Assembly (NCBI RefSeq): GCF_020544405.1
Contig: NZ_CP065410.1
Location: 1,116,001 to 1,180,000, forward strand
DNA from: Pseudomonas sp. IAC-BECa141
GTDB lineage: Bacteria > Pseudomonadota > Gammaproteobacteria > Pseudomonadales > Pseudomonadaceae
Direction of reading: 5' to 3'
Length of the DNA: 64,000 bases
The position numbers and the translations under genes were made by a program. Of the stretch, positions 23,255 through 33,575 are shown in pieces; position 1 is the first letter of the stretch; every line of letters starts with the position of its first letter. The notes below the pieces were generated by a model, which worked only from the letters and a program-made list of their open reading frames with translations, was not told where the DNA came from and made no database searches.

Positions 23255-23283
23255 GTGACAGGCGCCCTCAATCACAGGATAAT
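23255..23283 (+). promoter_or_regulatory. Sigma-70 promoter for lptFG
   Basis: GTGACA (23255-23260), 17 bases, GATAAT (23278-23283). Both hexamers match the consensus at five of six positions with ideal spacing, about 90 bp before the lptF start, in the 307-bp gap shared with pepA. Confidence 0.65.
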
Positions 23284-23375
23284 GCCGCATCTTTTTTCGA
23301 CGGCTCTGCCTTGCGGGCCCGTCGATACGTTTGCTTGTTTGGCCGCCTTAGCCTGACAACCCTGGAGTGTCTGGT

Positions 23376-24497
23376 TTGATCGTCTTCCGTTATCTGTCCC
23401 GCGAAGTCCTGTTGACCCTGAGTGCGGTAAGCGCCGTGCTGCTGGTCATCATCATGAGCGGTCGCTTCATCAAATACCTCGCCCAGGCCGCTGCGGGCCA
23501 GCTCGATCCGGGATCGCTGTTCCTGATCATGGGCTACCGTCTGCCGGGCTTCCTGCAACTGATCCTGCCGCTGGGCCTGTTTCTCGGGATCCTGCTGGCG
23601 TACGGCCGGTTGTACCTGGAAAGCGAAATGACCGTGCTCTCGGCCACCGGCATGAGTCAGCAGCGTCTGTTTCGCATGACCCTGTTCCCGGCCACCCTGG
23701 TGGCGCTGGTGGTGGCATGGCTGAGCCTGAGCCTGGCCCCGCAAGGCGCCAACCAGTTCCAGCTGCTGCTGAACAAGCAGGACGCCCTGACCGAGTTCGA
23801 CACCCTCGAGCCCGGCCGTTTCCAGGCCCTGCGCGACGGTACGCGGGTGACCTACACCGAAACCCTGAGCGACGATCGGGTCAACCTCGGCAGCGTGTTC
23901 ATCTCGCAGAAGAACCTCGGCGCCAACCAGAAGGATCGCGGCATTTCCGTGCTGGTGGCAGAAAAGGGCCGTCAGGAAGTGCGTCCCGACGGCAACCGCT
24001 ACCTGATCCTCGACAACGGCTACCGCTACGACGGCAGCCCGGGTCAGGCCAACTATCGCGCCATCCACTACGAAACCTACGGCGTGCTGCTGCCCAAGCC
24101 GGATGTCAGCGAGGAAGTCACCGACCGTGACGCCATGCCGACCTCGTCTTTGCTGGGCAGCGACGACATCCGCTCGAAAACCGAATTGCAATGGCGCCTG
24201 TCGCTGCCGTTGCTGGTGTTCATCGTGACCCTGATGGCGGTGCCGCTGTCGCGGGTCAACCCGCGTCAGGGGCGTTTCCTCAAGCTGCTGCCGGCGATTC
24301 TTCTTTATATGGCTTACCTGACCATCCTGATTGCCGCCCGCGGCGCCCTTGAAAAAGGCAAGATTCCACCGTCGCTCGGTTTGTGGTGGGTGCACGCGAT
24401 CTTCCTGTTCATCGGCCTGGGCCTGTTGTACTGGGAACCTCTGCGCCTGAAGCTGGCCAGCCGTCGCAGCGCTGCGCTGGAGGTGGCCCGTGGTTAA
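23376..24497 (+). CDS. lptF: LPS export permease LptF
   Basis: 373 residues of the YjgP/YjgQ family. There are two membrane helices at each end (VLLTLSAVSAVLLVIIMSG near the N-terminus, LLPAILLYMAYLTILIAARGAL near the C-terminus) around a periplasmic beta-jellyroll. I choose the TTG at 23376 (MIVFRYLSREV): GGAG lies 8 bp upstream, and this is the N-terminus I know for Pseudomonas LptF; the GTG at 23367 overlaps that Shine-Dalgarno. With LptG it forms the inner-membrane part of the LptB2FG extractor that passes LPS to LptC. Confidence 0.93.
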   Translation: MIVFRYLSREVLLTLSAVSAVLLVIIMSGRFIKYLAQAAAGQLDPGSLFLIMGYRLPGFLQLILPLGLFLGILLAYGRLYLESEMTVLSATGMSQQRLFRMTLFPATLVALVVAWLSLSLAPQGANQFQLLLNKQDALTEFDTLEPGRFQALRDGTRVTYTETLSDDRVNLGSVFISQKNLGANQKDRGISVLVAEKGRQEVRPDGNRYLILDNGYRYDGSPGQANYRAIHYETYGVLLPKPDVSEEVTDRDAMPTSSLLGSDDIRSKTELQWRLSLPLLVFIVTLMAVPLSRVNPRQGRFLKLLPAILLYMAYLTILIAARGALEKGKIPPSLGLWWVHAIFLFIGLGLLYWEPLRLKLASRRSAALEVARG

Positions 24498-25551
24498 ACT
24501 CGACCGCTACATCGGCAGCAGCGTATTCATTGCGATCATCGCAGTGCTGGCGATCATTCTCGGCCTGGCGACCTTGTTCGCGTTCATCGACGAGATGGGC
24601 GACGTCAGTGACACCTACACCCTGGTCGATGTCCTGAGTTTCGTGCTCCTGACCGCGCCACGCCGCATGTACGACATGCTGCCGATGGCGGCGCTGATCG
24701 GCTGTCTGATCGGCCTCGGCAGTCTGGCGAGCAGCAGCGAACTGACGGTAATGCGCGCTGCCGGTGTGTCCATCGGGCGCATCGTCTGGGCGGTAATGAA
24801 ACCGATGCTGGTGCTGATGCTGGCCGGTGTGCTGATCGGCGAGTACGTGGCGCCGGTCACCGAAAGCATGGCCCAGGCCAACCGTTCGCTGGCGCAAGGC
24901 AGCGGCGACGCGCAAAGCGCCAAGCACGGCATGTGGCACCGCCAGGGCGAGGAGTTCATTCACATCAACTCCGTACAGCCCAACGGTCGCCTGTATGGCG
25001 TGACTCGCTATCACTTTGACAAAGAGCGTCATCTGCTGAGCTCCAGCTTCGCCAAGCGCGCCGAGTTCGATACCGATCACTGGCAGCTGACCGACGTAAC
25101 GACCACCAGATTCCACGAGCGCAGTACCGAAGTGGTCAATACACCGGTCGAGCGTTGGGATGTCTCGCTGAGCCCGCAATTGCTGAGCACTGTGGTGATG
25201 GCGCCGGAATCGCTGTCGATCACCGGCCTGTGGGGTTATATCCACTACCTGGCCGATCAGGGCCTGAGCAACGGTCGTTACTGGCTGGCATTTTGGGTCA
25301 AGGTGTTGCAGCCGCTGGTGACCGCTGCCCTGGTACTGATGGCGATCTCCTTCATCTTCGGTCCGTTGCGTTCGGTGACCCTCGGTCAGCGGGTATTCAC
25401 CGGTGTGCTGGTGGGTTTCACCTTCCGCATCGTTCAGGATCTGCTGGGTCCATCCAGTCTGGTGTTCGGGTTCTCGCCGCTGTTCGCGGTGCTGGTGCCG
25501 GCTGGCGTATGTGCGCTGGCGGGTGTCTGGCTGTTGCGTCGAGCCGGTTGA
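24490..25551 (+). CDS. lptG: LPS export permease LptG
   Basis: 353 residues, YjgP/YjgQ family partner of LptF, with the same layout: an N-terminal helix (VFIAIIAVLAIILGLATLFAF), further helices, a periplasmic domain (about 120-260) and C-terminal helices (LVTAALVLMAISFIFGPL). The start is a GTG that overlaps the lptF stop by 8 bp, with GGAGG just upstream, so the two subunits are made in a coupled way. It is followed by a terminator. Confidence 0.95.
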   Translation: MVKLDRYIGSSVFIAIIAVLAIILGLATLFAFIDEMGDVSDTYTLVDVLSFVLLTAPRRMYDMLPMAALIGCLIGLGSLASSSELTVMRAAGVSIGRIVWAVMKPMLVLMLAGVLIGEYVAPVTESMAQANRSLAQGSGDAQSAKHGMWHRQGEEFIHINSVQPNGRLYGVTRYHFDKERHLLSSSFAKRAEFDTDHWQLTDVTTTRFHERSTEVVNTPVERWDVSLSPQLLSTVVMAPESLSITGLWGYIHYLADQGLSNGRYWLAFWVKVLQPLVTAALVLMAISFIFGPLRSVTLGQRVFTGVLVGFTFRIVQDLLGPSSLVFGFSPLFAVLVPAGVCALAGVWLLRRAG

Positions 25552-25583
25552 TGAACAAGGTTTCACCCACGCTTTAGCCTTGG

Positions 25584-25616
25584 AAACGCCTCGGTCGTCA
25601 GATCGGGGCGTTTTTG
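25584..25616 (+). terminator. Terminator of lptFG
   Basis: AAACGCC pairs with GGGCGTTT across a 15-base interior with some internal pairing (CGGTCGTCAGATCG), followed by TTT. It lies 33 bp after the lptG stop. Confidence 0.7.
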
Positions 25617-25641
25617 CATGCAATCCGGGTGACAGGCGAAC

Positions 25642-25671
25642 GTGACGCTTGCGCCGTGTATCAGGTACAAT
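25642..25671 (+). promoter_or_regulatory. Sigma-70 promoter for the lepA operon
   Basis: GTGACG (25642-25647), 18 bases, TACAAT (25666-25671), about 50 bp upstream of lepA. It shows that the block from lepA to pdxJ has its own promoter here after the lptFG terminator. Confidence 0.5.
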
Positions 25672-25723
25672 TCCCGGCTATTTTTCGGCGGGCCAAGCCT
25701 GCAGCCTTTTTGAGTGTTGATCC

Positions 25724-27520
25724 GTGAGTGATTTGAGTCATATCCGCAATTTCTCCATCATCGCCCACATTGACCATGGCAAGTCGACGCTGGCTGACCG
25801 TTTCATCCAGATGTGCGGCGGCCTGGCCGAGCGTGAAATGGAAGCCCAGGTCCTGGACTCCATGGAACTGGAGCGTGAGCGCGGGATCACCATCAAGGCC
25901 CACAGCGTCACCCTCTATTACAAGGCCAAAGACGGCATCACCTACCAGCTGAACTTCATTGACACCCCGGGTCACGTCGACTTCACCTACGAAGTCAGCC
26001 GTTCCCTGGCCGCGTGTGAAGGCGCGTTGCTGGTGGTCGATGCGGGGCAGGGTGTTGAAGCCCAGTCCGTGGCCAACTGCTACACCGCCATCGAGCAGGG
26101 CCTCGAGGTTATGCCGGTGCTGAACAAGATCGACCTGCCACAGGCCGAGCCCGACCGCGTCAAGGACGAGATCGAGAAGATCATCGGCATCGACGCCACC
26201 GACGCCGTCACCTGCAGCGCCAAGACCGGCCTGGGTGTCGACGAGGTTCTGGAGCGTCTGGTTACCACCATTCCTGCGCCGACCGGCAACATCGAAGATC
26301 CGCTGCAAGCGTTGATCATCGACTCCTGGTTCGACAACTACCTGGGCGTTGTCTCCCTGGTACGCGTGCGTCACGGCCGCGTGAAGAAGGGCGACAAGAT
26401 CCTCGTCAAGTCCACCGGCAAGGTGCATCTGGTCGACAGCGTTGGCGTGTTCAACCCGAAGCACACCGCCACCGCTGACCTGAAAGCCGGCGAAGTGGGC
26501 TTCATCATCGCCAGCATCAAGGACATTCACGGTGCGCCGGTCGGTGACACCCTGACCCTGAGCTCCACTCCGGACGTTCCGGTGCTGCCAGGCTTCAAAC
26601 GCATCCAGCCGCAGGTTTACGCCGGTCTGTTCCCGGTCAGCTCCGACGACTTCGAGGACTTCCGCGAAGCGCTGCAGAAACTGACCCTGAACGACTCGTC
26701 GCTGCAATACACCCCGGAAAGCTCCGACGCACTGGGCTTCGGCTTCCGTTGCGGCTTCCTCGGCATGCTGCACATGGAGATCATCCAGGAGCGCCTGGAG
26801 CGCGAATACGACCTGGACCTGATCACCACGGCGCCAACCGTAATCTTCGAGCTGGTGCTGAAAACCGGTGAAACGATTTACGTCGACAACCCGTCAAAGC
26901 TGCCGGATGTCTCGTCGATCGAAGACATGCGCGAGCCGATCGTGCGCGCCAACATCCTGGTACCGCAGGAGCACCTGGGCAACGTCATCACCCTGTGCAT
27001 CGAAAAACGCGGCGTGCAGGTGGATATGCTGTTCCTCGGCAATCAGGTGCAGGTGACCTACGACCTGCCGATGAACGAAGTGGTCCTGGACTTCTTCGAT
27101 CGTCTGAAATCCACCAGCCGCGGCTATGCTTCGCTGGACTACCATTTCGATCGCTACCAATCGGCTAATCTGGTGAAACTGGACGTGCTGATCAACGGCG
27201 ACAAGGTCGACGCTCTGGCGCTGATCGTGCACCGTGACAATTCGCACTTCAAAGGTCGCCAGTTGACCGAGAAGATGAAAGAACTGATTCCTCGTCAGAT
27301 GTTCGACGTGGCCATCCAGGCTGCCATTGGCGGTCAGATCGTCGCCCGGACAACCGTCAAGGCGCTCAGAAAGAACGTATTGGCCAAGTGCTACGGCGGC
27401 GACGTCAGCCGTAAGAAAAAACTGCTTGAGAAGCAGAAGGCCGGTAAGAAACGCATGAAACAGGTCGGCAACGTGGAAATCCCACAAGAAGCCTTCCTCG
27501 CCGTGCTCAGGTTGGAATAG
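25724..27520 (+). CDS. lepA: Elongation factor 4 (LepA), translational GTPase
   Basis: 598 residues, typical. G1 motif AHIDHGKST (14-22), DTPGH (G3), NKID (G4); the EF-G-like domains and the unique LepA C-terminal domain ([47 protein letters not shown]) are complete. It binds ribosomes and affects elongation and initiation efficiency, especially under ionic or cold stress. The start codon is GTG. It is followed by lepB after 9 bp, the widespread lepA-lepB pair. Confidence 0.97.
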   Translation: MSDLSHIRNFSIIAHIDHGKSTLADRFIQMCGGLAEREMEAQVLDSMELERERGITIKAHSVTLYYKAKDGITYQLNFIDTPGHVDFTYEVSRSLAACEGALLVVDAGQGVEAQSVANCYTAIEQGLEVMPVLNKIDLPQAEPDRVKDEIEKIIGIDATDAVTCSAKTGLGVDEVLERLVTTIPAPTGNIEDPLQALIIDSWFDNYLGVVSLVRVRHGRVKKGDKILVKSTGKVHLVDSVGVFNPKHTATADLKAGEVGFIIASIKDIHGAPVGDTLTLSSTPDVPVLPGFKRIQPQVYAGLFPVSSDDFEDFREALQKLTLNDSSLQYTPESSDALGFGFRCGFLGMLHMEIIQERLEREYDLDLITTAPTVIFELVLKTGETIYVDNPSKLPDVSSIEDMREPIVRANILVPQEHLGNVITLCIEKRGVQVDMLFLGNQVQVTYDLPMNEVVLDFFDRLKSTSRGYASLDYHFDRYQSANLVKLDVLINGDKVDALALIVHRDNSHFKGRQLTEKMKELIPRQMFDVAIQAAIGGQIVARTTVKALRKNVLAKCYGGDVSRKKKLLEKQKAGKKRMKQVGNVEIPQEAFLAVLRLE

Positions 27521-27529
27521 TCAGGTCCT

Positions 27530-28384
27530 ATGTCACTAAATTTCCCGCTGTTGCTGGTCATTGCCGTGTTCGTCTGCGGTCTGTTGGCGTTGCTCGATCT
27601 GTTGATCCTGGCACCGCGTCGGCGTGCTGCCATCGCCTCCTATCAGGGCAGCGTCAGCCAGCCTGATGTGATGGTGGTCGAGAAGCTGAACAAGGAACCG
27701 CTGCTGGTCGAGTACGGCAAGTCGTTCTTCCCGGTGCTGTTCATCGTGCTGGTGCTGCGTTCGTTTCTGGTGGAGCCGTTCCAGATTCCGTCCGGCTCGA
27801 TGAAACCGACCCTGGACGTCGGCGACTTCATTCTGGTGAACAAGTTTTCCTACGGGATCCGTTTGCCGGTGATCGACAAGAAGATCATCGAAGTCGGTGA
27901 TCCGCAGCGCGGCGATGTGATGGTATTCCGCTACCCGAGCGATCCGAACGTCAACTACATCAAGCGTGTCGTCGGCCTGCCGGGCGACACCGTGCGGTAC
28001 ACCGCCGACAAGCGTCTGTTCGTCAATGGCGAGTCGATTGCCGAGCAAATGGTCGGCTCCGAGCCGGGCACCCTCGGCAGTGCGGAACTCTACAAGGAAA
28101 AACTCGGCGCCGCCGAGCACCTGATCCGCAAGGAAATGAGCCGCTACCGCGCTACGCCGGACCATAGCTGGACCGTGCCGGCCGGACACTACTTCATGAT
28201 GGGCGACAACCGCGACAACTCGAACGACAGTCGCTACTGGGATGATCCAAACATTCCCAAGGATCTGCTGGGCATGGTTCCCGACCAGAACATCGTCGGC
28301 AAAGCCTTCGCGGTCTGGATGAGCTGGCCGGAACCGAAACTCAGCCACCTGCCGAACTTCTCGCGGGTCGGCCTGATCAAGTAA
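27530..28384 (+). CDS. lepB: Signal peptidase I (LepB)
   Basis: 284 residues. Two N-terminal membrane helices (about 4-28 and 66-80) anchor the periplasmic S26 peptidase domain. The nucleophile Ser90 lies in QIPSGSMKPTL and the general base Lys145 in NYIKRVVGLPGD; box E is GDNRDNSNDSRYW. It removes signal peptides of secreted proteins at the inner membrane. Second gene of the lepA operon. Confidence 0.96.
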   Translation: MSLNFPLLLVIAVFVCGLLALLDLLILAPRRRAAIASYQGSVSQPDVMVVEKLNKEPLLVEYGKSFFPVLFIVLVLRSFLVEPFQIPSGSMKPTLDVGDFILVNKFSYGIRLPVIDKKIIEVGDPQRGDVMVFRYPSDPNVNYIKRVVGLPGDTVRYTADKRLFVNGESIAEQMVGSEPGTLGSAELYKEKLGAAEHLIRKEMSRYRATPDHSWTVPAGHYFMMGDNRDNSNDSRYWDDPNIPKDLLGMVPDQNIVGKAFAVWMSWPEPKLSHLPNFSRVGLIK

Positions 28385-28390
28385 ACAAAC

Positions 28391-28413
28391 ACGGCGCTGT
28401 TGACCACAGCGCC
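28391..28413 (+). promoter_or_regulatory. Hairpin in the lepB-rnc gap, possible RNase III leader site
   Basis: CGGCGCTGT, loop TGACC, ACAGCGCCG: a perfect 9-bp stem 8 bp after the lepB stop. No T tract follows, so it is not a standard terminator. In E. coli RNase III cuts a stem in its own leader to lower its expression; a similar role is a guess. The rest of the 182-bp gap holds only a 29-codon frame whose TGA overlaps the rnc start. Confidence 0.4.
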
Positions 28414-28566
28414 GAATGCATTTCTGGCGTCGGCACAACCGGCTCCAGGGCATGAAGCCACGATATTCAGGACGTCATTTTTGAACACAGCGTTAATTGT
28501 CCCAGGCCTGCGCCGTATCCCGGCGATGGCGGTGGAATCCAGCCACGAACTCAGCGTGGGTAAACC

Positions 28567-29256
28567 GTGAGCGTTTCTCTAAGCCGTCTCGAGCGCCAGC
28601 TCGGTTACACCTTCAAGGACCAGGAACTGATGGTCCTGGCCCTCACGCACCGCAGCTTTGCCGGACGCAACAACGAGCGTCTGGAATTCCTCGGCGATGC
28701 GATCCTCAACTTTGTTGCCGGCGAAGCCCTGTTCGACCGTTTCCCGCTGGCTCGCGAAGGCCAGTTGTCGCGTTTGCGCGCACGGCTGGTAAAAGGTGAG
28801 ACGCTGGCGGTGCTGGCCCGCGGTTTCGATCTGGGCGATTACCTGCGTCTGGGTTCCGGCGAGTTGAAGAGTGGCGGTTTCCGTCGCGAGTCGATTCTGG
28901 CCGACGCCCTGGAAGCACTGATCGGTGCAATCTACCTCGACGCCGGCATGGAAGTCGCCCGCGAGCGCGTACTGGCCTGGCTGGCCGGTGAGTTCGAAGG
29001 CCTGACGCTGGTCGATACCAACAAGGATCCGAAGACTCGCCTGCAGGAATTCCTGCAATCGCGCGGCTGTGAACTGCCGCGCTATGAAGTGGTGGATATA
29101 CAGGGCGAGCCGCACTGCCGTACCTTCTTCGTCGAGTGCGAAGTTGTCCTATTGAATGAAAAAAGCCGAGGTCAGGGTGTGAGCCGTCGTATTGCCGAAC
29201 AGGTAGCGGCCGCCGCAGCACTGATTGCCCTGGGTGTGGAGAATGGCAATGACTGA
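28567..29256 (+). CDS. rnc: Ribonuclease III
   Basis: 229 residues. The signature [12 protein letters not shown] (35-46) carries the acidic catalytic residues, a second acidic cluster follows in [15 protein letters not shown], and a double-stranded RNA-binding domain occupies about 155-224 ([14 protein letters not shown]...[16 protein letters not shown]). It processes rRNA precursors and structured mRNAs. The start is GTG at 28567, and its bases overlap the TGA of a small upstream frame. The stop overlaps the start of era. Confidence 0.96.
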   Translation: MSVSLSRLERQLGYTFKDQELMVLALTHRSFAGRNNERLEFLGDAILNFVAGEALFDRFPLAREGQLSRLRARLVKGETLAVLARGFDLGDYLRLGSGELKSGGFRRESILADALEALIGAIYLDAGMEVARERVLAWLAGEFEGLTLVDTNKDPKTRLQEFLQSRGCELPRYEVVDIQGEPHCRTFFVECEVVLLNEKSRGQGVSRRIAEQVAAAAALIALGVENGND

Positions 29257-30151
29257 TACAAACGCAACGCGCTGTGGCTATGTTGCCATCGTCGGCCGTC
29301 CCAACGTGGGCAAGTCCACGCTGCTGAACCACATCCTCGGCCAGAAGCTGGCAATCACCTCGCGCAAGCCGCAGACCACTCGCCACAACATGCTCGGGAT
29401 CAAGACCGAGGGCGACGTGCAGGCGATCTACGTCGACACCCCCGGCATGCACAAGGGTGGCGAAAAGGCCCTGAACCGCTACATGAACAAGACCGCTTCG
29501 GCGGCGTTGAAAGACGTCGACGTGGTGATCTTCGTAGTCGATCGCACCAAGTGGACCGAAGAAGACCAGATGGTTCTGGAGCGCGTGCAGTACGTGACCG
29601 GCCCGTTGATCGTCGCGCTGAACAAGACCGACCGCATCGAAGACAAGGCCGAGCTGATGCCGCATCTGTCGTGGTTGCAGGAACAGCTGCCGAACGCGCA
29701 GATCATTCCGATTTCGGCGCAACAAGGGCATAACCTCGATGCGCTGGAAAAGGTCATCGCCGACCATCTGCCGGAGAACGATCACTTCTTCCCGGAAGAC
29801 CAGATCACCGACCGCAGCAGCCGCTTCCTCGCCGCCGAACTGGTGCGCGAGAAGATCATGCGCCAGCTCGGTGCCGAGCTGCCGTACCAGATCACCGTGG
29901 AAATCGAAGAGTTCAAGCAGCAGGGCGCGACGCTGCACATCCATGCGTTGATTCTCGTCGAGCGTGACGGCCAGAAGAAAATCATCATTGGCGACAAGGG
30001 CGAGCGTATCAAGCGCATCGGCACCGAGGCGCGCAAGGACATGGAGTTGCTGTTCGACTCCAAGATCATGCTCAACCTGTGGGTCAAGGTGAAGGGCGGC
30101 TGGTCCGACGACGAGCGTGCGCTGCGTTCGCTGGGTTACGGCGACCTGTAA
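29249..30151 (+). CDS. era: GTPase Era
   Basis: 300 residues. G1 GRPNVGKST (16-24), G3 DTPGMH, G4 NKTD, then a KH RNA-binding domain (about 205-285) with [14 protein letters not shown]. It binds the 3' end of 16S rRNA and helps mature the 30S subunit. Two ATGs are close together: the one at 29249 has GGAG 7 bp upstream, while the one at 29243 would be too near it. It overlaps the rnc stop, a conserved rnc-era coupling. Confidence 0.96.
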   Translation: MTDTNATRCGYVAIVGRPNVGKSTLLNHILGQKLAITSRKPQTTRHNMLGIKTEGDVQAIYVDTPGMHKGGEKALNRYMNKTASAALKDVDVVIFVVDRTKWTEEDQMVLERVQYVTGPLIVALNKTDRIEDKAELMPHLSWLQEQLPNAQIIPISAQQGHNLDALEKVIADHLPENDHFFPEDQITDRSSRFLAAELVREKIMRQLGAELPYQITVEIEEFKQQGATLHIHALILVERDGQKKIIIGDKGERIKRIGTEARKDMELLFDSKIMLNLWVKVKGGWSDDERALRSLGYGDL

Positions 30152-30169
30152 AGCAATACATCGATCCAT

Positions 30170-30260
30170 TGTGGGAGCGAGCTTGCTCGCGAAGACGATG
30201 TAACATTCGGCATAGATGTTGACTGTTGCACCGCTTTCGCGAGCAAGCTCGCTCCCACAC
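30170..30260. repeat. Inverted pair of REP elements between era and recO
   Basis: TTGTGGGAGCGAGCTTGCTCGCGAAG and its inverted copy CGCGAGCAAGCTCGCTCCCACAC flank about 45 bp. This is the most common REP type in the window; it separates genes of the same operon, where REP stems may stabilise the upstream mRNA. Confidence 0.82.
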
Positions 30261-30306
30261 TGGTTTTGGGTGATGAGTAAACCGCGTTTCCCTCAACGAG
30301 AAGTCC

Positions 30307-30993
30307 ATGTCTCAAGCGCCTCCCGCCCAACCCGCCTACGTCCTGCACTCCCGCGCCTACCGCGAAACCAGCGCCTTGGTGGACTTCCTCACGCCGCAAG
30401 GTCGGCTGCGGGCGGTATTGCGCAGTGCGCGGGGCAAGGCCGGAACACTGGCGCGGCCGTTCGTGCCGCTGGAAGTGGAGTTTCGCGGCAAGGGTGAGTT
30501 GAAGAACGTCGGGCGGATGGAAAGTGTCGGCAACGCAACGTGGATGGTCGGCGAGGCGTTATTCAGCGGCCTGTATCTCAACGAATTGTTGATTCGCCTG
30601 CTGCCCGCCGAAGACCCGCACCCGGCGGTGTTCGATCATTACGCTGCTACCTTGCTGGCTTTAGCTGAAGGCCGGCCACTGGAGCCACTGCTGCGATCCT
30701 TCGAATGGCGGCTGCTCGACGACCTTGGTTACGGTTTTTCCCTGAACACCGACATCAACGACCAACCCATCGCTGCGGATGGTCTCTACCGTTTGCAGGT
30801 GGATGCCGGACTCGAACGGGTCTATCTGCTGCAACCCGGCCTGTTCAACGGCACTGAACTGCTGGCCATGGCCGAGGCCGACTGGTCGGCCCCCGGCGCG
30901 TTGTCCGCCGCCAAACGCTTGATGCGACAAGCGCTGGCCGTGCATCTGGGCGGTCGTCCTCTCGTCAGTCGCGAGCTGTTTCGCAAGCCCTGA
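30307..30993 (+). CDS. recO: DNA repair protein RecO
   Basis: 228 residues. The N-terminal OB-fold has [34 protein letters not shown], followed by the helical C-terminal domain ([30 protein letters not shown]). With RecF and RecR it loads RecA onto SSB-coated single strands at gaps. The four-cysteine zinc motif of some RecO proteins is absent, as usual in Pseudomonas. It lies between era and pdxJ, the normal order. Confidence 0.94.
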   Translation: MSQAPPAQPAYVLHSRAYRETSALVDFLTPQGRLRAVLRSARGKAGTLARPFVPLEVEFRGKGELKNVGRMESVGNATWMVGEALFSGLYLNELLIRLLPAEDPHPAVFDHYAATLLALAEGRPLEPLLRSFEWRLLDDLGYGFSLNTDINDQPIAADGLYRLQVDAGLERVYLLQPGLFNGTELLAMAEADWSAPGALSAAKRLMRQALAVHLGGRPLVSRELFRKP

Positions 30994-31032
30994 TATGCTG
31001 TGCGCCGAATCTTTCCATTCAGGAGCGCATCC

Positions 31033-31776
31033 GTGACCACCAGCAATCGCATTCTTCTTGGCGTGAACATCGACCACGTCGCCACCCTGCGTCAGGCCCG
31101 TGGTACGCGCTACCCGGATCCGGTCAAGGCTGCGCTGGACGCGGAAGAGGCGGGCGCCGACGGCATCACCGTGCACCTGCGCGAAGACCGTCGACACATT
31201 CAGGAGCGCGACGTCCTGCTGCTCAAGGACGTGCTGCAAACCCGCATGAACTTCGAAATGGGCGTCACCGAAGAAATGATGGCGTTCGCCGAACGCATTC
31301 GTCCGGCGCACATCTGCCTGGTGCCGGAAACTCGTCAGGAACTGACCACCGAAGGTGGTCTGGATGTGGCGGGGCAGGAGGAGCGAATCAGAGCGGCGGT
31401 CGAGCGTCTGTCGAAGATCGGCAGCGAAGTGTCGCTGTTCATCGACGCCGACGAGCGGCAGATCGCGGCGTCGAAGCGTGTCGGCGCACCGGCCATCGAA
31501 CTGCACACCGGGCGGTATGCCGATGCTGAAACGCCAAGCGAGGTGGCGCAAGAACTCAAGCGTGTGGCGGATGGCGTGGCGTTCGGTCTGGCCCAGGGCC
31601 TGATCGTCAATGCCGGCCATGGCCTGCACTATCACAACGTCGAGGCCGTGGCCGCGATCAAGGGCATCAACGAGCTGAACATCGGCCATGCGTTGGTGGC
31701 ACACGCGTTGTTCGTCGGCTTCAAGTCGGCGGTGTCGGAGATGAAAGCGCTGATTGTGGCGGCTGCCAAACACTAA
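31033..31776 (+). CDS. pdxJ: Pyridoxine 5'-phosphate synthase
   Basis: 247 residues. A TIM-barrel protein beginning with [23 protein letters not shown], followed by [22 protein letters not shown] and ELHTGRYA, all conserved in PdxJ. It condenses 1-deoxy-xylulose 5-phosphate with 3-amino-2-oxopropyl phosphate to form pyridoxine phosphate (vitamin B6). I use the GTG at 31033, which has AGGAG 7 bp upstream; the longer frame to 31000 overlaps the recO tail region. Last gene of the lepA-pdxJ block. Confidence 0.95.
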   Translation: MTTSNRILLGVNIDHVATLRQARGTRYPDPVKAALDAEEAGADGITVHLREDRRHIQERDVLLLKDVLQTRMNFEMGVTEEMMAFAERIRPAHICLVPETRQELTTEGGLDVAGQEERIRAAVERLSKIGSEVSLFIDADERQIAASKRVGAPAIELHTGRYADAETPSEVAQELKRVADGVAFGLAQGLIVNAGHGLHYHNVEAVAAIKGINELNIGHALVAHALFVGFKSAVSEMKALIVAAAKH

Positions 31777-31788
31777 GTATCAACATCC

Positions 31789-31812
31789 TGTGGGAGCAAA
31801 CTTGCTCCCACA
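31789..31812. terminator. REP-like palindrome acting as terminator between pdxJ and mltF
   Basis: TGTGGGAGCAA and TTGCTCCCACA form an 11-bp stem with a 2-base centre, followed by TTTGTTTT on the plus strand. It sits in the 53-bp gap between two convergent genes. The arms are the REP core, so a single REP seems to serve here as a terminator. Confidence 0.7.
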
Positions 31813-31829
31813 TTTGTTTTGGGGATGGG

Positions 31830-33356
<1,527 letters not shown>

Positions 33357-33575
33357 TCACAAAACCGCTCGAAACCCCGCAGGAACGGGCCCGAAAGGCA
33401 TTTTGTGACAGAAAAAATAACCGGCGTTCCTGCAGCCGTTAAATTTGACCCTCAAGGCAGGAACACCACTCGACATCCGGGTGCAACCGTGCGTAGCGTT
33501 TCGGGTGATGTTGAGGGCGGTTTAGGCTAGAATGCACGGCCTCAAAGCACACCCCTTCCCGAGGCTGTCCCGAAG

